From contig NZ_JARHTP010000006.1 of NCBI RefSeq assembly GCF_029223485.1, positions 62,001 through 126,000 on the forward strand: a DNA stretch of 64,000 nt, in the 5' to 3' direction. The notes below the pieces were generated by a model, which saw only the letters and a program-made list of their open reading frames with translations, was not told the origin of the DNA and did not search any database. Both the position numbers and the translations under genes were made by a program. This DNA comes from Streptomyces coacervatus. Its GTDB lineage: Bacteria > Actinomycetota > Actinomycetes > Streptomycetales > Streptomycetaceae. Below are positions 42,155 to 50,641 of this stretch, piece by piece; position 1 is the stretch's first letter, and each line of letters opens with the position of its first letter.

Positions 42155-43729
42155 TCAGACGCCTTCCGCCACCTTGAAGGCGATCCCGTCGAGGATGTCG
42201 TGCTCGCTCACCACGACCTCCTCCGCACCGATCCGTTCCATGATCGACAGCAGTACGAGGGCCCCCGCGGCGATGACGTCGACGCGCCCCGGGTGCATGG
42301 AGGGGACGGCCGCGCGCTCGGCGTGGGTGGAGTGCAGCAGCCACTCGGTGATCTCGCGGACCTTGTCGCGGGAGATACGGGAGTGGTGGATGCGCTCCGA
42401 GTCGTACTCGGGCAGCTCCTGCGCGATCGACGACACCGTGGTGACGGACCCGGCGAGCCCGACCAGGGTGCGGGCCTCGCACAGCGGGACCGTCTCCTCG
42501 GCGAGGTCGAGGGCACGCTCGATGTCGGCCCGCATGGCCGCGATCTGCTCCTCGGTGGGCGGGTCGGTGACGGCGCCGTCCCGGACGAGGTGCCGCTCGG
42601 TCATCCGCACGCATCCGACGTCGACGGAGCGCGCGGCACGGACGTGCTCCTCGCCCACGACGAACTCGGTCGAGCCGCCGCCGATGTCCACGACCAGGAA
42701 GGGCCGGGCGAGGTCGTCACGCCCCTTCAGTTCCTTGGTCGCCCCCGTGAAGGAGAACTCGGCCTCCTGGTCGCCGGAGATGACCTCGGGCTCGACACCC
42801 AGGATGTCCACGACGCCCCGTACGAACTCGTCGCGGTTGGAGGCGTCCCGGGAGGCCGAGGTGGCCACGAACCGCACCTTCTCGGCGCCCAGTTCGCGGA
42901 TCGTCTCCGCGTAGTCGCGGCACGCCGCGAACGTCCGCTCCAGCGCCTCGGGGGCCAGCCGGCCGGTGCGGTCCACGTCCTGGCCGAGCCGCACGATGGT
43001 CATGCGCCGGTCGAGCTCCAGCAGCTCACCGGTGGCCGGGTTGACGTCCGCGACCAGCAGGCGGATGGAGTTCGTACCGCAGTCCACGGCGGCGACCCGG
43101 CTGAAGCCTTCGGGGACGAGAGGGGCGTACGCGAAGAAGCTGCTGCGGATCGCGGTGGGGTCGGTGACCTCGCCCTGCGCCTCGCCGGGGAGCTCGTCCG
43201 CCGGGTCGGGCGCCTGAAGCGGCTGCACGCACGGCCCCTTGAGCCACCACTCCGGCAGCATCGCGATCGCCTCGTCGCCCAGCGGGTTGACGCCCGGGCC
43301 CGCGGCCAGGGAGTGGCCCACCAGTACGTGCAGGCACTTCACCCGGTCCGGCATGCCGCCCGCGCTGGGGAAGCCCTCCAGGACCTCGATGGCGTCACGG
43401 CGCGCGATGTAGTCCTCGTGCGCGGCGCGGTACGCGGCCGCGAGCTCCGGGTCGGTCCCCAGCCGCTCCGTCATCTCCTTCATGACGCCGTTCGCCTCCA
43501 GCGTGCCGATCGCCGAGGCGGCGCGGGGACACGTCAGGTAGTACGTCGTCGGGAAGGGCGTGCCGTCGGGCAGCCGCGGCGCCGTCTCGACGACGTCCGG
43601 CTGACCGCACGGGCAGCGGTGCGCAATGGCGCGCAGCCCGCGCGGCGGCCGCCCGAGCTGCTGCTTGAAGGCCTCGACGTCGGCGTCGGTGGGCTCGGTG
43701 CGCGGGGTGGGCGGCGGGGGCGTATCCAT
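42155..43729 (-). CDS. DUF501 - Ppx/GppA exopolyphosphatase fusion
   Basis: 524 residues. Residues ~10-165 are DUF501 (AFKQQLGRPPRGLRAIAHRCPCGQPDVV, TYYLTCPRA, GGMPDRVKCLHVLVGHSLA). From ~210 there is a Ppx/GppA phosphatase: phosphate-1 VAAVDCGTNSIRLLVADV, RFVATSASRDASNRDEF, VVDIGGGSTEFVVG, LVGLAGSVTTV. It hydrolyses polyphosphate and/or pppGpp. In most relatives I know these are separate adjacent genes; here the frame is continuous with a ~40-residue linker and I see no plausible internal ATG/GTG start with a ribosome-binding site. Confidence 0.88.
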   Translation of the reverse strand: MDTPPPPTPRTEPTDADVEAFKQQLGRPPRGLRAIAHRCPCGQPDVVETAPRLPDGTPFPTTYYLTCPRAASAIGTLEANGVMKEMTERLGTDPELAAAYRAAHEDYIARRDAIEVLEGFPSAGGMPDRVKCLHVLVGHSLAAGPGVNPLGDEAIAMLPEWWLKGPCVQPLQAPDPADELPGEAQGEVTDPTAIRSSFFAYAPLVPEGFSRVAAVDCGTNSIRLLVADVNPATGELLELDRRMTIVRLGQDVDRTGRLAPEALERTFAACRDYAETIRELGAEKVRFVATSASRDASNRDEFVRGVVDILGVEPEVISGDQEAEFSFTGATKELKGRDDLARPFLVVDIGGGSTEFVVGEEHVRAARSVDVGCVRMTERHLVRDGAVTDPPTEEQIAAMRADIERALDLAEETVPLCEARTLVGLAGSVTTVSSIAQELPEYDSERIHHSRISRDKVREITEWLLHSTHAERAAVPSMHPGRVDVIAAGALVLLSIMERIGAEEVVVSEHDILDGIAFKVAEGV

Positions 43730-43754
43730 GCCTGTACTGAATTCCTCTGTCGGT

Positions 43755-44231
43755 TCACTGGGCGGAGGCGTCGGACTTGTCGACCCCGTCCCAGACGTTC
43801 GTGTACCAGGGGCGGTGGCCCGCGCCCTGCTCGAAGCGGGACTGCCTGGCCGCGTTCGGGTCGATCACGACGTAGCTCGTCTCGCCGGGCAGCACGTAGT
43901 GCAGCCGCTCCCGGATCTGCTGCTCGGCGTATGCGTCGTCCTGCCAGCGCGCCTTCAGGTCGCGCAGCTGCTCGACCCGCGCCGCGGCCTGCTCCTTCTC
44001 CCGCTGGAGATCGGCGATCTGGGAGCGCTGGGAGACGTACTGCCTTATGGGGTAGGCGAGGGCCACCACCATCGAGCACAGGACCAGGGCAAGCAGCGCC
44101 GCCCGGCCGGTCAGCCGGGAGCGGCGGGCCTGCCGTTTGGTCTGGGAGCGGTAGACAACGGCCGCCGTCTGCTCGCCCAGCAGCCTGATCCTGGTCGCGG
44201 TGGAGAACCGGTCCCGGTCCTTCACGGCCAT
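43755..44231 (-). CDS. Septum formation initiator (FtsB/DivIC family)
   Basis: 158 residues; ATG 44231 after GGGAGGCGGGG. Cytoplasmic basic N-terminus, one membrane helix (AALLALVLCSMVVALAYPI), then a coiled coil (ISQRS-like QRSQIADLQREKEQAAARVEQLRDLKARW) and the family motif IRERLHYVLPGE. A divisome component that works with FtsL/FtsQ. It lies between enolase and the DUF501-Ppx gene, a conserved actinobacterial order. Confidence 0.9.
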   Translation of the reverse strand: MAVKDRDRFSTATRIRLLGEQTAAVVYRSQTKRQARRSRLTGRAALLALVLCSMVVALAYPIRQYVSQRSQIADLQREKEQAAARVEQLRDLKARWQDDAYAEQQIRERLHYVLPGETSYVVIDPNAARQSRFEQGAGHRPWYTNVWDGVDKSDASAQ

Positions 44232-44331
44232 GTTCCCCGCCTCCCGTTCACACGCGCGTACGTCCCCGCACACGGTACGGGACCGGTACGGGGACGTACG
44301 TACGACTGGCGCAGGCTTAACCCTTTACGGT

Positions 44332-44403
44332 TCAGCCCTTGAGGGGTCAGCCCTTGCTGTGCTCATGGTCCGCAGAGCGGACGTGGGGAAGGCTCAGCCC
44401 TTG
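44332..44403. repeat. Triplicated 3' tail of enolase
   Basis: TCAGCCCTTG occurs three times (about 44332, 44347 and 44394). On the minus strand each is CAAGGGCTGA, which is the end of the enolase coding sequence (Lys-Gly-stop). The downstream copies flank a small hairpin GTCCGC-AGA-GCGGAC that may terminate eno. Confidence 0.6.
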
Positions 44404-45674
44404 AAGCGCGGGAACGCGCTGCGGCCGGCGTACTCCGCGGCGTCGTCGAGGATCTCCTCGATGCGCAGCAGCTGGTTGTACTTGGCGACGCGGTCCGAGC
44501 GGGCCGGGGCGCCGGTCTTGATCTGGCCGCAGTTCACCGCGACCGCGAGGTCGGCGATGGTGACGTCCTCGGTCTCGCCGGAGCGGTGGGACATCATGCA
44601 CTTGAAGCCGTTGCGCTGGGCCATCTCGACGGCGTCGAGGGTCTCGGTCAGCGAGCCGATCTGGTTCACCTTGACGAGCAGGGCGTTGGCGGAGCCCTCC
44701 TCGATGCCACGGGCCAGGCGCTCCGGGTTGGTGACGAACAGGTCGTCGCCGACGATCTGGACCTTGTCGCCCAGCTTGTCGGTGATGACCTTCCAGCCGG
44801 CCCAGTCGTCCTCGAACAGCGGGTCCTCGATGGAGACGAGCGGGTAGGCCGCCACGAGCTCCTCGTAGTACTCGGTCATCTCGGCGGCCGAGCGGGACTT
44901 GCCCTCGAACTCGTACTTGCCGTCCTTGTAGAACTCGGACGCGGCGACGTCGAGCGCGAGCGCGATCTGCTCGCCGGGGATGTAACCGGCCTGCTTGATG
45001 GCCTCGAGGATGAGGTCGAGGGCGGCGCGGTTGGACTCCAGGTTCGGGGCGAAGCCGCCCTCGTCGCCGAGGCCGGTGGACAGGCCCTTGGTCTTCAGCA
45101 CCTTCTTGAGGGTGTGGTAGACCTCGGCGCCCCAGCGCAGGGCCTCGGAGAAGGACTCCGCGCCGATCGGGGCGATCATGAACTCCTGGATGTCCACGTT
45201 GGAGTCCGCGTGCGAGCCGCCGTTGAGGATGTTCATCATCGGGACGGGCAGCAGGTGCGCGTTCGGGCCACCGAGGTAGCGGAACAGCGGCAGGTCGGAC
45301 GCCTCGGAGGCGGCGTGGGCGACGGCGAGGGAGACGCCGAGGATGGCGTTGGCGCCGAGGGAGCCCTTGTTGTCGGTGGCGTCCAGGTCGAACATGGCCT
45401 GGTCGATCAGGCGCTGCTCGGTGGCGTCGTAGCCGACCAGCTCCGGGCCGATCTGCTCGATGACGGCGAGGACGGCCTTCTCGACACCCTTGCCCTGGTA
45501 GCGGTTGGGGTCACCGTCGCGGAGCTCGATGGCCTCGAAGGCGCCCGTGGAGGCGCCGGACGGGACGGCGGCACGACCCGTGCTGCCGTCGTCGAGGCCG
45601 ACCTCGACCTCGACCGTGGGGTTGCCTCGGGAGTCCAGGATTTCCCGGGCTACGACGACGTCGATGGACGGCAC
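44394..45674 (-). CDS. eno: Enolase
   Basis: 426 residues, the expected length. Converts 2-phosphoglycerate to phosphoenolpyruvate. Motifs: EILDSRGNPTVEVEV, GASTGAFEAIELRDG, Mg ligands in LALDVAASEF / SIEDPLFEDDW / GDDLFVTN, Lys in LLVKVNQIGSLTE and the signature MMSHRSGETEDVTIADLAVA. I start at GTG 45674 (VPSIDVVVAREIL) with AAGGAG 6 nt upstream; an ATG at 45692 in frame would overlap that site. Confidence 0.97.
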   Translation of the reverse strand: MPSIDVVVAREILDSRGNPTVEVEVGLDDGSTGRAAVPSGASTGAFEAIELRDGDPNRYQGKGVEKAVLAVIEQIGPELVGYDATEQRLIDQAMFDLDATDNKGSLGANAILGVSLAVAHAASEASDLPLFRYLGGPNAHLLPVPMMNILNGGSHADSNVDIQEFMIAPIGAESFSEALRWGAEVYHTLKKVLKTKGLSTGLGDEGGFAPNLESNRAALDLILEAIKQAGYIPGEQIALALDVAASEFYKDGKYEFEGKSRSAAEMTEYYEELVAAYPLVSIEDPLFEDDWAGWKVITDKLGDKVQIVGDDLFVTNPERLARGIEEGSANALLVKVNQIGSLTETLDAVEMAQRNGFKCMMSHRSGETEDVTIADLAVAVNCGQIKTGAPARSDRVAKYNQLLRIEEILDDAAEYAGRSAFPRFKG

Positions 45675-45968
45675 GAGCATCTCCTTCTTCAATGTGACGC
45701 GGCTGCGGCAGTAGCGCAGTGGCTCTGCGAGACGAGCCTAACCGCCTCCGGCCGATCGGCCACGTTGCCGACCACGCCTTGGGCAGAACCGAGAGTAAAT
45801 TGTTTCCGAACGGAACAAAGCGTGGGGGCAAAAAGAACCCCGCCCCGGTGCGTACGGGGGAAGACGCACCGGAGCGGGGAGCCCGTGGGGACGGGGGAGG
45901 CCCTCACGTGCCCTCCATGCTGGAGGACACGGCTGTCAGGGCGCTGTGGTTCAGCTACCAGCCCTCTA

Positions 45969-46655
45969 TTACTTGAGGTGCAGCTGCTGACCCGGGTAGA
46001 TGAGGTTGGCGTCCTCGACGATGTCCTTGTTCAGCTTGAACAGCTTCTGCCAGCCGCCCTTGACGCCGTGCTTCTCGGCGATCGAGCTGAGGGTGTCGCC
46101 CTTGACGACCTTGTACTCGCCGTCGCCCTTCTTGACCTTCTTGCCGGTCGGGGTGGTGACGGTCTTCGTCGACTTCTTGACCGTCGGGCGCTCGGCGGAG
46201 CGGGAGGCGCTCTGCTCGGAGGAGTGGCTGCTGGTGGAGGACGAGCTGCTGGAGCTGCTCGACGCGCTGCCACCGTTGTAGGCGGCGCCGGACAGGCCCG
46301 TGCCGCAGACCGGCCAGGCGCCCTTGCCCTGGGCGGCGAGGACCTTCTCGGCGACGGTTATCTGCTGCGCCTTGCTGGCCTGGTTGGCGGTGGAGGCGTA
46401 CTGCGTGCCGCCGTACGCGGCCCAGGTGGAGGCGGAGAACTGCAGGCCGCCGTAGTAGCCGTTGCCGGTGTTGATGGACCAGTTGCCGCCGGACTCGCAC
46501 TGGGCGACCGTGTCCCACTCGGAGGCGGTGGCGGCGGAGGCGTTGCCGGCCGCCATCAGCGGGGCGGCGATGGCGACACCGGTGACGCCGGCCAGCGCGG
46601 CGACGCGGGTGGCCTTGGACGGACGGCGGTGCTTGCCCTTGCCGGAAAACAGCAT
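45969..46655 (-). CDS. rpfA: Resuscitation-promoting factor-like lytic transglycosylase with LysM
   Basis: 228 residues: signal peptide (KATRVAALAGVTGVAIAAPLMAAGNASA), an Rpf/transglycosylase-like domain (EWDTVAQCESGGNWSINTGNGYYGGLQF, catalytic Glu in CESGG), a Ser-rich linker, and a C-terminal LysM (YKVVKGDTLSSIAEKHGV). Cleaves peptidoglycan glycan strands during germination and growth. Order (next to eno) and the upstream ydaO-type riboswitch match S. coelicolor rpfA as I know it. AGGGG precedes ATG. Confidence 0.9.
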   Translation of the reverse strand: MLFSGKGKHRRPSKATRVAALAGVTGVAIAAPLMAAGNASAATASEWDTVAQCESGGNWSINTGNGYYGGLQFSASTWAAYGGTQYASTANQASKAQQITVAEKVLAAQGKGAWPVCGTGLSGAAYNGGSASSSSSSSSSTSSHSSEQSASRSAERPTVKKSTKTVTTPTGKKVKKGDGEYKVVKGDTLSSIAEKHGVKGGWQKLFKLNKDIVEDANLIYPGQQLHLK

Positions 46656-46665
46656 GGTTCATCCC

Positions 46666-46890
46666 CTCACCGACGCCTGCGAGGTGAGCTGTCGGGTTAG
46701 GGCCGGTTGAGTTGCCCTGCCACGCACCTCCCGGTGCGCCGCTTCACCCCAAGCCGGTTCCGGCTGCCTTCGGCCATACGGCCTCAACTGCCGGACCCGG
46801 CACTTACCTTGGGTCCCCCGCTCCTGCCTACGGCGCTTTACGCGACGACTGTTCCCGTACGGCCGCTGGCAGGATTCGGCGTTGCGGCAG
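46666..46890 (-). ncRNA. ydaO/yuaA-type cyclic di-AMP riboswitch in the rpfA leader
   Basis: The minus-strand leader holds the family's conserved blocks in order: CGCCGAATCCTGCC, GCGGGGGACCCAAGG, CTTGGGGTGAA, AACCCGACAGCTCACCTCGCAGGCG. This is the ydaO consensus that binds two c-di-AMP molecules. CTCACC (+ strand 46683-46688) can pair with GGTGAG (46666-46671), which abuts the AGGGG ribosome-binding site, so ligand binding could gate translation as well as transcription. The rest of the gap (46891-47039) has a palindrome CACTTT-CACC-AAAGTG at 46979-46994 near the likely promoter. Confidence 0.9.
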
Positions 46891-47039
46891 CCGGGGCTCG
46901 TGGTGACGAGCGGTGACGACGGTAGACATGCGATCGGGGGAATTTCAAAGACGATCAGGGCTTCTGAGACTCATCCCACACTTTCACCAAAGTGGACATT
47001 CGGCGCGAAGTGTGACGCGAACTCCAGCTGGATTTCGCC

Positions 47040-48053
47040 CTATTCGACACCGAGTTGCAGGGTCTGACCGGCGACGATGTGGTTCGGGTCGGTACCGATC
47101 GCCTTCTTGTTCTCGGCGTAGAGCGCCCGCCATCCACCGTGGAGGTCAAGGGAGTCGGCGATGGAGGCGAGGGTGTCGCCGGCATGGACGGTGTACGTGT
47201 CGTCCGCGCGACTGTCCGCCTTGGTCTCACCCTTGGTCTCGTCGGCGCTGGTGCCGCGGTGGCGGCCGGTGCCGATCGCACCGGTGTCGACGAGGCTCCA
47301 AGAGCCCACCGCCTGCTCGGACTTGTCCGAGTCATCACCTTTCGCCTGGTCTGTGGACGAGCTGTCGCCGCCCCGTGAGTTGCCCGTGGCCTTCTCGGAC
47401 GGGGAGGTGGAAGGCGAGGCGGATGTGCCGGATTCGGATGAGTTGTCCGTCGCGTCCGCAGACGCCGAAGGGGAGGCACCGGAGGACGAGTCGGAGGAAG
47501 AATCCGAGGACGAATCCGACGAAGTGGACCCGCCGGACACATCACTCGACGAGTTGGACAGTCCATTGGACAGGCCGGTGGAGTCGGATGCCCCGGATGA
47601 ATCGGATGAGTCCGACGAACCGGAACCAGAACCGGAACCGCCGTCCAGCACACCCGTGTCGACGTCGGCCGAACCCGAGTCCTTGGTCAGCCCGGAGGTC
47701 AGTCCGCAGGTGTGGAAGGCGCCGACGCCCTGGTCGTCCAGGAGCTTCTCGGCGACGGCTATCTGCTGGTTGCGGCTGGCCAGGTCGGCGCTGGGGGCGT
47801 AGTCGAGGCCGCCGTACTTCTCCCAGTTCTCCTGGGTCAACTGGAGCCCGCCGTAGAACCCGTTGCCGCTGTTCTCGCTCCAGGAGCCGCTGGTCTCGCA
47901 CTGCGCCACCTTGTCCCACGTGGTGCCGTCGGCGGCGCTGGCGCCGCTCGCGGCGAAGAGCGGGATCGCGATGGCGGAGCCGGTCACTCCGGCCGCGACG
48001 AGGAGAGCCGGAGCCTGACGGGGGCGACGGTGTCGACCGTTCCCGGAGAGCAT
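47040..48053 (-). CDS. Resuscitation-promoting factor-like protein with long Ser-rich linker and LysM
   Basis: 337 residues: signal peptide, Rpf-type domain (TWDKVAQCETSGSWSENSGNGFYGGLQL, Glu in CETSG), a ~150-residue linker made almost wholly of Ser, Asp, Gly and Thr (SDSSDSSGASDSTGL, SSDSSSDSSSDSS), and a C-terminal LysM (YTVHAGDTLASIADSLDLHGG). Paralogue of the upstream-encoded rpfA product, probably RpfC by position. ATG 48053 (MLSGNG); AAAGG upstream. The longer frame to 48161 is not needed. Confidence 0.88.
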   Translation of the reverse strand: MLSGNGRHRRPRQAPALLVAAGVTGSAIAIPLFAASGASAADGTTWDKVAQCETSGSWSENSGNGFYGGLQLTQENWEKYGGLDYAPSADLASRNQQIAVAEKLLDDQGVGAFHTCGLTSGLTKDSGSADVDTGVLDGGSGSGSGSSDSSDSSGASDSTGLSNGLSNSSSDVSGGSTSSDSSSDSSSDSSSGASPSASADATDNSSESGTSASPSTSPSEKATGNSRGGDSSSTDQAKGDDSDKSEQAVGSWSLVDTGAIGTGRHRGTSADETKGETKADSRADDTYTVHAGDTLASIADSLDLHGGWRALYAENKKAIGTDPNHIVAGQTLQLGVE

Positions 48054-48148
48054 GCGGAGGCCTTTCGCGAGACAGCAGTGACCGCGCGGCGCATGACACC
48101 GACAGGCGTTCGAAACCACCGCGCTGGTCCGGAAACGTATCTGCTGCC

Positions 48149-48194
48149 GATCACTTGTCACAAGTTAATGCCGCGTAGATCACGTGAAGATCAC
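48149..48194. promoter_or_regulatory. Cluster of GATCAC boxes and a palindrome between rpf and P450 genes
   Basis: GATCAC occurs at 48149, 48178 and 48189 (GTGATC on the minus strand), and a palindrome ACTTGT-C-ACAAGT spans 48153-48165. They lie about 100-140 bp upstream of the leftward rpf gene, with CACGTG in between. Crp in Streptomyces recognises GTG-containing dyads and is known to affect rpf genes, so this may be its site; unproven. Confidence 0.4.
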
Positions 48195-48271
48195 AGACTT
48201 GAGCGCGTGTCACCTTTGACCGGTCCGCCGCGGCCGCGCATTCACCGCCGAGCTCCGGATACGGTCGTCCT

Positions 48272-49510
48272 GTGAACGTCCCGAACACCGCCCCCGAACT
48301 CTTCACCTGGGAATTCGCCGGCGACCCGTACCCGGCCTACGCCTGGCTGCGCGAGCACTCCCCCGTCCACTGGACGAAACTTCCCAGCGGGGTCGAGGCA
48401 TGGCTGGTCACGCGCTACGACGACGCGCGTCAGGCGCTCGCGGACGGACGGCTGTCCAAGAACCCCGACCATCACGCCGAGGACGCGGAGGCCAAGGGCA
48501 GGACCGGCATCCCGGGTGAACGCAGCGCCAATCTGATGACGCATCTGCTCAATATCGACCCGCCGGACCACACCCGGCTGCGCCGCCTCGTCTCCAAGGC
48601 GTTCACCCCACGCCGGGTGGCCGAATTCGCCCCGCGCGTACAGGAGTTGACGGACGACCTCATCGACCGGTTCGCGCCGCGGGGCGAGGCCGATCTGATC
48701 CACGACTTCGCGTTCCCCCTCCCCATCTACGCGATCTGCGACCTGCTCGGTGTCCCCCGCGAGGACCAGGACGACTTCCGCGACTGGGCGGGGATGATGA
48801 TCCGGCACGGCGGGGGCCCGCGCGGCGGTGTCGCGCGCTCCGTGAAGAAGATCCGCGGCTATCTCGCCGAACTCATCCACCGTAAGCGGGGCGACCTCGG
48901 CGAGGACCTGATCTCTGGCCTGATCCGCGCCTCCGACCACGGCGAACACCTCACCGAGAACGAGGCCGCCGCGATGTGCTTCGTGCTTCTCTTCGCCGGC
49001 TTCGAAACCACCATCAACCTGATCGGTAACGGGACATATGCGCTTTTGCGCAACCCCGGACAGCGGCACCGGCTCCAGGAGTCGATCGAGCGCGGCGAGA
49101 CCGCACTGCTCGACACCGGTATAGAGGAGCTGCTCCGCTACGACGGCCCCGTGGAACTGGCCACCTGGCGCTTCGCCACCGAGCCCCTGACGATCGGCGG
49201 GCAGCGCATCGCCACCGGCGACCCCGTCCTGGTCGTCCTGGCCGCGGCGGACCGCGACCCGGCACGGTTCGCGCAGCCCGACGCGCTCGATCTCTCCCGC
49301 CGGGACAACCAGCACCTCGGATACGGCCACGGCATCCACTACTGCCTCGGCGCCCCGCTGGCCCGTCTCGAAGGCCGCACCGCCCTGGAGACACTGCTGC
49401 GCCGCCTGCCCGACCTGGAGCTCGCCGCCGACCCCGCCGATCTGCGCTGGCGGGGCGGGCTCATCATGCGCGGCCTACGGGACCTGCCCGTGCGGTTCAC
49501 CGCCGCCTGA
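48272..49510 (+). CDS. Cytochrome P450, CYP107-like
   Basis: 412 residues. I-helix LLFAGFETT, K-helix ExxR in EELLRY, and heme loop LGYGHGIHYCLGAPLAR (Tyr replaces the usual Phe). Typical soluble bacterial class I P450, needing an external ferredoxin, none of which is adjacent. GTG 48272 lacks a Shine-Dalgarno but has TACGGT 6 nt upstream, so it may be leaderless. Its 3' end overlaps the convergent mazG by 36 nt. Confidence 0.9.
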   Translation: MNVPNTAPELFTWEFAGDPYPAYAWLREHSPVHWTKLPSGVEAWLVTRYDDARQALADGRLSKNPDHHAEDAEAKGRTGIPGERSANLMTHLLNIDPPDHTRLRRLVSKAFTPRRVAEFAPRVQELTDDLIDRFAPRGEADLIHDFAFPLPIYAICDLLGVPREDQDDFRDWAGMMIRHGGGPRGGVARSVKKIRGYLAELIHRKRGDLGEDLISGLIRASDHGEHLTENEAAAMCFVLLFAGFETTINLIGNGTYALLRNPGQRHRLQESIERGETALLDTGIEELLRYDGPVELATWRFATEPLTIGGQRIATGDPVLVVLAAADRDPARFAQPDALDLSRRDNQHLGYGHGIHYCLGAPLARLEGRTALETLLRRLPDLELAADPADLRWRGGLIMRGLRDLPVRFTAA

Positions 49511-50506
49511 CCGGCCCCGGTCCTCCGTCTCCGTCTGTCTGATCGCATCCCGGTAGGCCCGGGCGGCCGCCCGGAGCGCCGCCTCCGGGTCCACGCCGTC
49601 GGCCTCGGCACGCACCGCCAGCGCGAGCAACTCGTAACCGACGCCCTCGACTTGGGGCAGCGGGACATCGAGTCCTGCCGTCCGCACTCGTGACGCCAGC
49701 TTCGACGCGAGGGCCAGGCCCGGCTGTCCCAGGGGGATGCCCTCCGTCACCGAGGTGCGCTGCTTCTCTATCGCCTTGGTGCGCAGCCAGTGCTCCTTGA
49801 CCTCCTCGGGCGTCGACGCCGTCTCGTCGCCGAAGACATGCGGGTGGCGGTGGATCAGCTTGGTGACGATGCCGGCGGCCACGTCGTCGATGGAGAAGGG
49901 GGCGGCCCCGTCCTCGGCACGGCCTTCCTCGGCGATACGGGCGTGGAAGACGACCTGCAGCAGGACGTCACCGAGCTCCTCGCGGAGCTCGTCGCGGTCG
50001 CCCTCCTCGATCGCCTCGACGAGCTCGTACGCCTCCTCGATGCCGTACTTGGCCAGGCCCTTGTGGGTCTGCTGGGACGACCACGGGCACTCGGCGCGGA
50101 TGCGGTCCATGACCTGGACGAGGTCCAGGAGGCGGGCGCCCGGGAGGTCGTAGGAGGCGGGGAGCAGCTCCAGGTCCGGCATCTGTATGCGTCCGGAGCC
50201 GGCGAGGCGGGCCAGGCCGTCGGTGAGGGCCGGTTCGCCCTCGCCGGTCGCGACCACGACGACCGTACGGCCGCCGGCGCACGTGTCGACCAGCTCCTCG
50301 GCGGTGGGGGCCGCCTCGTCGACCCGTACGCCCGCCTCCCGCAGATACGGCAGCTGCGGGTGGGCGCCGTCCGCGCACAGCACCCGGTCGGCGGCGTGCA
50401 GGGCCTGCCAGGCGGGCCAGGACAGCAGGCCGGGCGCGACGCGGTGGCTGGTGGTGAGCAGGACGATGCGGCCGGGGGCGGCCTCTTCGGAGCTGGTTGC
50501 GTTCAC
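49475..50506 (-). CDS. mazG: Nucleoside triphosphate pyrophosphohydrolase MazG
   Basis: 343 residues. Central MazG domain: LVQVMDRIRAECPWSSQQTH, EEAYELVEAIEEGDRDELREELGDVLLQVVFH (EExxE...ExxD Mg site). The N-terminal ~110 residues resemble part of a tetrapyrrole-methylase-like fold. Removes aberrant NTPs. I start at GTG 50506; no clear Shine-Dalgarno, and TACGTT stands 6 nt upstream, so a leaderless start is possible; ATG 50524 is an alternative. Confidence 0.9.
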   Translation of the reverse strand: MNATSSEEAAPGRIVLLTTSHRVAPGLLSWPAWQALHAADRVLCADGAHPQLPYLREAGVRVDEAAPTAEELVDTCAGGRTVVVVATGEGEPALTDGLARLAGSGRIQMPDLELLPASYDLPGARLLDLVQVMDRIRAECPWSSQQTHKGLAKYGIEEAYELVEAIEEGDRDELREELGDVLLQVVFHARIAEEGRAEDGAAPFSIDDVAAGIVTKLIHRHPHVFGDETASTPEEVKEHWLRTKAIEKQRTSVTEGIPLGQPGLALASKLASRVRTAGLDVPLPQVEGVGYELLALAVRAEADGVDPEAALRAAARAYRDAIRQTETEDRGRSGGGEPHGQVP

Positions 50507-50641
50507 GATCCGAACGTAACGCACCCCGCCGACAGCCCCGGAAGTTGTCCACAGGGCTGTGGTCCGGCGGGGCCGTTGTCCACAGGGCGTTTTCCGACGG
50601 CCGGGCGGCTCTGCCGGACCGCTATGCCGTCTTACGTCGTC

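Noticed and set aside
44586..46700. 704-codon plus-strand open frame opposite enolase and rpfA
   Set aside because: Crosses two well-supported genes and a riboswitch, low-complexity translation, no initiation signal.
48054..48271. Second c-di-AMP riboswitch before the other rpf gene
   Set aside because: None of the ydaO consensus blocks is present; only operator-like boxes are seen.
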